Source: Bacteroidetes/Chlorobi group bacterium ChocPot_Mid (lineage in GTDB: Bacteria; Bacteroidota; Ignavibacteria; Kapaibacteriales; UBA2268). From it: a stretch of DNA of 11,358 nucleotides. The notes beneath the pieces are model-generated. The model saw nothing but the letters and a program-made list of their open reading frames with translations. It was not told where the DNA came from and did no database searches. Each line of letters opens with the position of its first letter. Position 1 is the stretch's first letter. Position numbers and translations under genes: made by a program. Positions 6,300-11,358 of the stretch are shown piece by piece. Where the stretch lies: assembly GCA_003731675.1 (NCBI GenBank), contig RCNQ01000162.1, positions 1 through 11,358 on the forward strand, read 5' to 3'.

Positions 6300-6317
6300 A
6301 TGAAAAATTGCAAGATT

Positions 6318-7556
6318 TTAAAGAAAAGTAACTTTAAGTATAGAAAAGTCATCGCGAAGTTTTTTGCCTTTTCGTAATTTAATAGCATAGTTATAAGCAT
6401 CATCCATTTCGAGAGTAGTGCCATCGTCATTATTTTTTTTCGATGCTTTAATTAAAAATCTGTAAAATTCTTCAAGAGTCCAGCGTTTTTTATCAGCTTT
6501 TAATATTTCATAAACTCCGTCTGAAAAAATATACATTCGGGAATTTTTAGGGATATTGCACGTTTGTTCTTTGAATTGATAGTCTTCATCAACACCAATT
6601 AGTATATTTCTTGAAGTAAGGTAACTGTCTGTCCATTCTGAATCAAGAAGTAGTGCAGGTGGATGACCTGCTGAAGCATAACGTAAAGTACGTTTTGATT
6701 TGTTGTAAATTCCATACCAGATTGAAAAATACATTTCATTATGTTCGGTCATCTGAAATACTTTGTTTAGGGAATTTAAGACATCTGCGGGATTTAAAAA
6801 GTCTGTTTTCCTGAGATTTTGCTGTCGCAATGTATTCAGGACAGATATTGATAGCAATGCCGGTGCAATGCCGTGATAGCAGACATCGAGAAGATATACT
6901 GCCCAGTTATCTTCATCAATCCAGTGGTAGCCGAAAGAATCTCCGCCAAGTTTTGTGGACGGGACAAATTTCCAGCTTGTTCTTATTGAACCTTTACTAA
7001 TTGGCTGAGGTAAAATTGAAATCACATATTCAGAAGCAGTCTGCAATTCTTTAGAGATTATTGATAAGTATTTGTCTTTTTCGGAGTATATCTTAGCAAG
7101 TTCACGGTTAATGTTGTTCAGCTGGATTGTTGTATTTTTCAGTTCTTCGCGTGAGAATTTCAGCATTAGATGAGATTTAAGTCTTGCAAAAAAAACAGCA
7201 GGCTCGAATGGTCTTGCAATATAATCAACAGCTCCCAGATTGAAAGCTTTAAGAACGTCTTCAGTTTTGACTTCACTCGCTGTGAAAATAACAGGGACTT
7301 CGGTGCAAATGCCATTGTTCCGCATTGTCTGGCAGATTTTAAATCCTAATGATGCAGAATTTTGTATATTCACTATGATTAAATCAGGATTTGATATTTG
7401 AATAAGTTGATATAGAGTGTTTGGTGAATCTGCAAGAAAGACTTTATAGCCACTGTCACTAAGCATATTTCCTGTTTCTTTCAAGCTTTCCTGCTTGGTG
7501 TCAAAAACAAGCAAAACAGGTGTTCTTGGGTATTCAATGTCAAATAAAGATATCAT
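6318..7556 (-). CDS. Receiver-like domain fused to SpoIIE/RsbU-type PP2C phosphatase
   Basis: This 412-residue cytoplasmic regulator has a response-regulator receiver fold (about 12-130), a predicted coiled-coil linker (about 130-175) and a PP2C/SpoIIE phosphatase domain (about 190-411). Phosphatase metal-site residues are present: GGDSFG (Asp206), LLDVCYHG (Asp224), SAGHPP (295-300), FSDGVYE (Asp346) and RDDFSI (Asp402/403). Such domains typically dephosphorylate an anti-anti-sigma (STAS) protein in partner switching. The receiver is atypical. The phospho-acceptor position, in DLIIVNIQNS, is Asn63 rather than Asp; the acidic pair is Phe18-Asp19; and the conserved Lys is Arg115 (DYIARPF), while Thr92 is kept. 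Phosphorylation-based control is therefore unlikely by the usual route. No STAS or anti-sigma gene is in the window, so the target is unknown. The ATG at 7556 has a -7 box 38 bases upstream. Confidence 0.9.
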   Translation of the reverse strand: MISLFDIEYPRTPVLLVFDTKQESLKETGNMLSDSGYKVFLADSPNTLYQLIQISNPDLIIVNIQNSASLGFKICQTMRNNGICTEVPVIFTASEVKTEDVLKAFNLGAVDYIARPFEPAVFFARLKSHLMLKFSREELKNTTIQLNNINRELAKIYSEKDKYLSIISKELQTASEYVISILPQPISKGSIRTSWKFVPSTKLGGDSFGYHWIDEDNWAVYLLDVCYHGIAPALLSISVLNTLRQQNLRKTDFLNPADVLNSLNKVFQMTEHNEMYFSIWYGIYNKSKRTLRYASAGHPPALLLDSEWTDSYLTSRNILIGVDEDYQFKEQTCNIPKNSRMYIFSDGVYEILKADKKRWTLEEFYRFLIKASKKNNDDGTTLEMDDAYNYAIKLRKGKKLRDDFSILKVTFL

Positions 7557-7594
7557 TTATTTATCAATTTAATAATTATCAGTTTATTATTACT

Positions 7595-7602
7595 CAAAAA
7601 TA
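7595..7602 (-). promoter_or_regulatory. Candidate -7 box of the receiver-PP2C gene, within an inverted repeat
   Basis: TATTTTTG on the minus strand (7602-7595) matches TAnnTTTG exactly, 38 bases upstream of the ATG. No TTTG is found at the expected upstream distance. The box is enclosed by the inverted repeat ATTACT (7589-7594)/AGTAAT (7602-7607), which could be an operator or chance in AT-rich DNA. Confidence 0.33.
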
Positions 7603-7637
7603 GTAATTTTCTGAAATTAGTATCATTAATTTGAAAA

Positions 7638-10600
7638 TTATTTTGCAATTACGACGAATTTTTTCAAGTCTGATTCTGTCTTAGTGCCGTCGGCATTGGA
7701 TTGAATTACTTTAAAAAGATAAATTCCAGAACCAAGCAAATTACCGTTTCTGTCTTTACCGTCCCATTCAGCACCGCCGTTTCCGTCGTTTTCTTCAATA
7801 TTTTTCAACTCTTTCATTTCCAAATTATAGATAATAATCTCAGCTTTGGAAGGTAAACCTGCAAAAACTATTTCATTTGTTTCGCTAAATCTGACTGGAT
7901 TTGGATATACATAAGCGGCATCAACAGTATTCGAATAGAAAACAAATCCTAAAGTATTTCCGGCACCTTTGGTAATCTGATTTCCGTTTGCAGATATGAT
8001 GTTGCTGACTTGCAGTGTGTAATTTTTCCCCGTAGCTAAAAGTGGTTTTTTATTGTTAAGATAAATTAAGACTGTTGAATCATTATCAGGTTCAACCGCT
8101 ACTATTTCACCATAGGGTTGCAAATTGTAATTTTTAATATCCAAACAAGTGTTATTATCAATTGCTTCTGAAAATTTAAGTTTTAGTGTTGATTTGTCAA
8201 TGACTAATATTTGTGTTAGGAACATTTCATTTTTTATGGGTTGAGAAGTGAAATTAACCTGCAGAGTTTTTTCAGTTGTAGGTGAACCGTATTTGTCACG
8301 GAATGATTTGATTTGTAAATCGTAATTTCCATCTGACATTTTTTCTGTCAGAGTAATAATCGCAGAAGTATCACCGGAAACAAGAGCAGTAGATATTGTG
8401 CTGTAAATCTCACTATTTTTCAATAACAGGAAATCACCTGGGTTCAGAAAGTTATTTTGTATGTTACCTGAGAAATTTATCTTAATGCGTTCATTGTCAA
8501 TAGTCTCAATATTTAAAGGTTCAACGGGTTTGTGAGTAAAGATATCAACAAAATTAGAGAGATTACTGAATTTTTCAGGTAAGTCGTTGTTAATAGCTCT
8601 TATCACAAATTCGTAGTGAGTTTGGTTTTTTAAAGTATCTATTGTAAAGTTTGTTTCATTGGTAACAGCGGCTGTATATCCGGTATATCCTGATTCATTT
8701 CTAACCATATTAATTAATTCGTAAGCAGTAGCATTGGCGACTTTCTGCCATTCAAAGTATGATTTATTTGTATCCAGTGACCAGCCGATGAATCCGAGCG
8801 GGACATTGGGTTGAGTTGCAGTGTCAAGTTCAAAGAAACGGACTCCTGAAAATGTGGATATACCAATTTCATTTATACCGTTTTTATCGAAGTCATAAAC
8901 AATTGCAGAGTTGCTGTAAGTGTAAGGATAAATCCAGAGTGGCTTGAATTCAGTGCCGTTCCATTTGAATATATAGAGATTCGGAAAAACAGATATGATT
9001 AATTCATCGGTTGAATCGTTATCAACATCCCCTTTTGTGATACCGTTTTTGTAATCTAAACCACCACGGACGCCAAAAATATGGATTGAGTCAAGAATGC
9101 GATATTTACTGGGGCTTTCCGCTTTTAGAATTCTATAAGTCCATATTGGAGTACTTGCATCTTCCTGACCAAAAGGTACTGTGCTTCCAAAATTACCGAT
9201 AATAATCTCGGGAATTTTGTCACCGTCAACATCGGCACTTTCAATGTATTGCTCACTTGAAGAAATTGTGCTGGAATCATTGTATTCCAAAGTGAAATTG
9301 CCACTGGAATATTCATAAATGTAAAATCTTCCAAAACGTGTGCCAAAGCATATTTCAGTTTTGCTGTCGTTGTCAAAATCAGCTGAAGCAAAGCCGGGAT
9401 AGGTATCCAACCTTAAATTTGGATTTGCTGTTCCGATGAGTTGATATTTCCCATTTAGATAAGTATAAGATTTAAATGCTGAGTCTGAAAATCCAATTAT
9501 TTCAGGTCTTGTGTCATTATTAATATCTGTCAAGTCTGCCCCCCAAAAAGTAGAATTGACATCGTTAAAAAAAAGTTTGCTTGAAAAAGGATTTTCTCCT
9601 TTGTTGTTTGCCTGGAACAAAATACTTTTTCCTGAAGCAGTCGCAAGTATTTCTAAGATACCGTCACCATTTGAATCTCCAATACCTTTTGGTATTAATG
9701 CTTCCTTAAAAGAGTCCTTACTGAAAAATGCTTTTGTTTTGAACTGATATATTTTCAGATTACCCCAGCCACCCGAAGACAAATCATTGACAACAATACA
9801 AGGCTTACCATCACCATAAATATCTTCAACTTTATTCAAAAGATAAGAAAGAGGGAATCCATATTCCTTCTGAATAAAATTATTTTGAGGAATATTTATA
9901 TTTGGAGTTGTAAATTCGAATTGGTTTGATGTAGTTGTTCCGTTTGGTAGTTCTGCTTCGAATATGGCTTCCATTGTTATGTTGTCATTGTAATATTCTT
10001 CAATGGTTATAGTGTGGAAGTTTGAATATCTTTGAAATTCGGAGATTACTTTGTAAGGGTCATTGTTCCCTTTAATTCTGTATTTCACTCTTGCAAATGA
10101 GGGATAGTTAGTGACAGCAAAAACCACAGGTATCATTCTGTCATTTAAATAAGAATTTATTACTTTAAGCGAAGTGATGTTTAAATTTGTTTTTGATGAA
10201 TAAGTCTGAATGTAAAAGCGTTGCTCAATTGAGTTGTCATTTTTCAAGTTGACAAGAAGACGAATTGTATATGTTGAATCTTTTAGGACATCAGTGTTTA
10301 AATTTCCAAGTTGACCATCAATTATCTGGTTGTAATTTTTTGCTGTGATTCTTTGCCAAAATTTTGGTTTTTCACCCTCACCGAAGAATAATTCAAAACT
10401 TTCGAACAAAGGTGTAGCAACAGTTCCAGTGATTTGAATTTGCTTAGTATCACGGTCAATAAAAGATTCATTCTTTGGGAAAGAGATTTCAATTTTTGAT
10501 TTACCAATACTATTCAAAGCACTTTTTACGTTGAGAATACCAGAACCAAATTCCCAATCCCACTTTTTTTCTCCAAAATCTGAAGCAGAGGATTTGAGAA

Positions 10601-11358
10601 TGGAAAGAAGCTCAGAAGGTTTCAGAGTACTGTCTTTTTCGAGTAATAAAGCCGCAGCAGCTGCGACGTGTGGTGCAGAAAATGATGTTCCGTTTTTTAC
10701 AGAATAATTACTGTCTTTTGAAGTTGTTAAAACTTCAAGCCCCGGAGCTACCAAATCAAGGCGGTTACCATAATTGCTAAGTCCATACCTGCTGTTTTGA
10801 GATGTGGAACCACCAACACAGATGACCTCGTCATAATCTGATGGATAGTGCCTGAGTGTCCAATTGTTGTTGCCCGAAGAAGCCGCCATCAGAACTCCTG
10901 CTGAATATGCAAATCTGACCGCATCATAAATAATTGAAGATGAATATACTTCACCGAAGCTGAAATTTAATACTCTTGCTCCTTGAAGTGTAGCATAAAC
11001 TATGGCGGCGGCAATGTCGTCGCTTTCAGCGTTTCCGGAGTAATCGAAAGCTCGCATTGTGATTATTCTGGAATTGTAAGCGACACCAATTATTCCCAAA
11101 TCATTGTTGCCTTCTGCGGCTATAACGCCAGCGACAGAAGTTCCGTGTCCATTTTCATCATAAACATCTGGGTCAATGTCTTTACTGTCACCAATATTCA
11201 TGATTGACTGGTCAACAAAATCGTAGCCGATGACATCATCAACAAATCCGTTTCCATCGTCGTCAATTCCGTTCAAATCGCCATATACACCATTTTTTTT
11301 AATATCGGAACTCCATGGGTCGAACTTTCCGTTTTTGTTTAAATCTTCTTTTGTGTTT
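7638..11358 (-). CDS. Large secreted subtilisin-like (S8) serine protease with FG-GAP, Fn3 and SbsA-like domains and T9SS-type C-terminal domain (N-terminus outside window)
   Basis: The frame stays open to the right edge, so the 1,239 codons seen lack the signal peptide, propeptide and catalytic Asp. The codon at 11274-11276 is an internal TTG (Leu) used here as residue 1; 27 residues precede it. Two Asp/Asn-rich calcium-loop-like stretches occur, DLNKNGKFD before residue 1 and NGIDDDGNGFVDD (2-14). The catalytic His is in NGHGTSVAG (His44), the oxyanion Asn in SSGNN (Asn136) and the nucleophile in NGTSFSAPH (Ser198). About seven FG-GAP/VCBS-like repeats with D-x-[DN]-x-D cores lie at roughly 484-810 (for example GDSNGDG, ADFDNDS, ADVDGDK, GDVDNDS, YDFDKNG). 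Then come a fibronectin III-like domain (about 823-915), two SbsA/Big_5 Ig-like domains (about 917-1010 and 1015-1115) and a FlgD-like/T9SS C-terminal domain (YPNPVRF, WDGKDRNGNLLGSGIYLFKV). Likely an extracellular or surface protease. Confidence 0.93.
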   Translation of the reverse strand, partial: NTKEDLNKNGKFDPWSSDIKKNGVYGDLNGIDDDGNGFVDDVIGYDFVDQSIMNIGDSKDIDPDVYDENGHGTSVAGVIAAEGNNDLGIIGVAYNSRIITMRAFDYSGNAESDDIAAAIVYATLQGARVLNFSFGEVYSSSIIYDAVRFAYSAGVLMAASSGNNNWTLRHYPSDYDEVICVGGSTSQNSRYGLSNYGNRLDLVAPGLEVLTTSKDSNYSVKNGTSFSAPHVAAAAALLLEKDSTLKPSELLSILKSSASDFGEKKWDWEFGSGILNVKSALNSIGKSKIEISFPKNESFIDRDTKQIQITGTVATPLFESFELFFGEGEKPKFWQRITAKNYNQIIDGQLGNLNTDVLKDSTYTIRLLVNLKNDNSIEQRFYIQTYSSKTNLNITSLKVINSYLNDRMIPVVFAVTNYPSFARVKYRIKGNNDPYKVISEFQRYSNFHTITIEEYYNDNITMEAIFEAELPNGTTTSNQFEFTTPNINIPQNNFIQKEYGFPLSYLLNKVEDIYGDGKPCIVVNDLSSGGWGNLKIYQFKTKAFFSKDSFKEALIPKGIGDSNGDGILEILATASGKSILFQANNKGENPFSSKLFFNDVNSTFWGADLTDINNDTRPEIIGFSDSAFKSYTYLNGKYQLIGTANPNLRLDTYPGFASADFDNDSKTEICFGTRFGRFYIYEYSSGNFTLEYNDSSTISSSEQYIESADVDGDKIPEIIIGNFGSTVPFGQEDASTPIWTYRILKAESPSKYRILDSIHIFGVRGGLDYKNGITKGDVDNDSTDELIISVFPNLYIFKWNGTEFKPLWIYPYTYSNSAIVYDFDKNGINEIGISTFSGVRFFELDTATQPNVPLGFIGWSLDTNKSYFEWQKVANATAYELINMVRNESGYTGYTAAVTNETNFTIDTLKNQTHYEFVIRAINNDLPEKFSNLSNFVDIFTHKPVEPLNIETIDNERIKINFSGNIQNNFLNPGDFLLLKNSEIYSTISTALVSGDTSAIITLTEKMSDGNYDLQIKSFRDKYGSPTTEKTLQVNFTSQPIKNEMFLTQILVIDKSTLKLKFSEAIDNNTCLDIKNYNLQPYGEIVAVEPDNDSTVLIYLNNKKPLLATGKNYTLQVSNIISANGNQITKGAGNTLGFVFYSNTVDAAYVYPNPVRFSETNEIVFAGLPSKAEIIIYNLEMKELKNIEENDGNGGAEWDGKDRNGNLLGSGIYLFKVIQSNADGTKTESDLKKFVVIAK

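Noticed and set aside
6266..6300. Short hairpin TTGA-GAAT-TCAA downstream of the phosphatase regulator gene as a terminator
   Set aside because: Only four base pairs and no G-C core; not distinguishable from background.
9511..9747. Plus-strand open frame of 78 codons inside the protease gene
   Set aside because: It mirrors FG-GAP repeat coding sequence on the other strand and has no independent coding evidence.
11274..11276. TTG as the start codon of the subtilase
   Set aside because: The frame stays open upstream to the window edge with in-register Asp/Asn-rich sequence, and the catalytic Asp, propeptide and signal peptide must lie further upstream, so this is an internal Leu codon.
1..11358. 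CRISPR array, mobile element or phage module
   Set aside because: No spaced direct repeats, transposase, integrase or terminal inverted repeats were seen on either strand; the gene set is housekeeping envelope and secretion genes.

Overview
The window reads as ordinary chromosome from an AT-rich, Gram-negative member of the Bacteroidota/Chlorobiota group; an Ignavibacteria- or Kapabacteria-like lineage would fit, but I cannot fix the taxon from sequence alone. Three things support this. Two proteins end in type IX secretion (T9SS)-like C-terminal domains. There are genes for lipopolysaccharide: a KDO-8-phosphate synthase and an LptC. Six noncoding stretches carry sequences matching or nearly matching the Bacteroidota sigma-factor promoter (TTTG, about 19-21 nt, TAnnTTTG). 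I see no insertion sequence, phage gene, CRISPR array, rRNA or origin.

Layout from left to right. Positions 1-564 (minus) hold the N-terminal 188 residues of a dihydroorotate-dehydrogenase-like flavoprotein cut by the window edge. Positions 644-1987 (minus) encode a secreted Asp-box (BNR/Ycf48-like) beta-propeller with a T9SS sorting domain. A 488-base gap (1988-2475) contains tRNA-Lys(CUU) on the minus strand with a near-perfect promoter four bases upstream, and the kdsA promoter on the plus strand. Then comes the only plus-strand operon, kdsA-lptC (2476-3817), which ends in a likely terminator spanning the lptC stop codon. Converging on it from the right is a compact three-gene minus-strand operon: family 4 glycosyltransferase, GmhB-like HAD phosphatase and DedA membrane protein (6242 down to 3825), with 0 and 6 base gaps. 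Beyond it lie a receiver-PP2C phosphatase regulator (6318-7556, minus) and the C-terminal 1,239 codons of a very large secreted subtilisin-like protease with FG-GAP, fibronectin and SbsA-like domains (7638-11358, minus, cut by the right edge).

The central block (kdsA, lptC, glycosyltransferase, heptose-phosphatase-like HAD, DedA) is coherent as cell-envelope biogenesis: KDO synthesis, LPS transport, sugar transfer, sugar-phosphate processing and membrane-lipid handling. The two outer genes are T9SS-type exported proteins. No wholly new multi-gene system is evident. The points most worth following up are the receiver domain whose phospho-acceptor Asp is Asn ahead of an apparently intact PP2C domain, the tRNA promoter that leaves almost no 5' leader, the GmhB-like phosphatase without a zinc loop, the DHODH-like protein without the catalytic Cys loop, and an LptC predicted to be a lipoprotein with an acidic stretch after its Cys.
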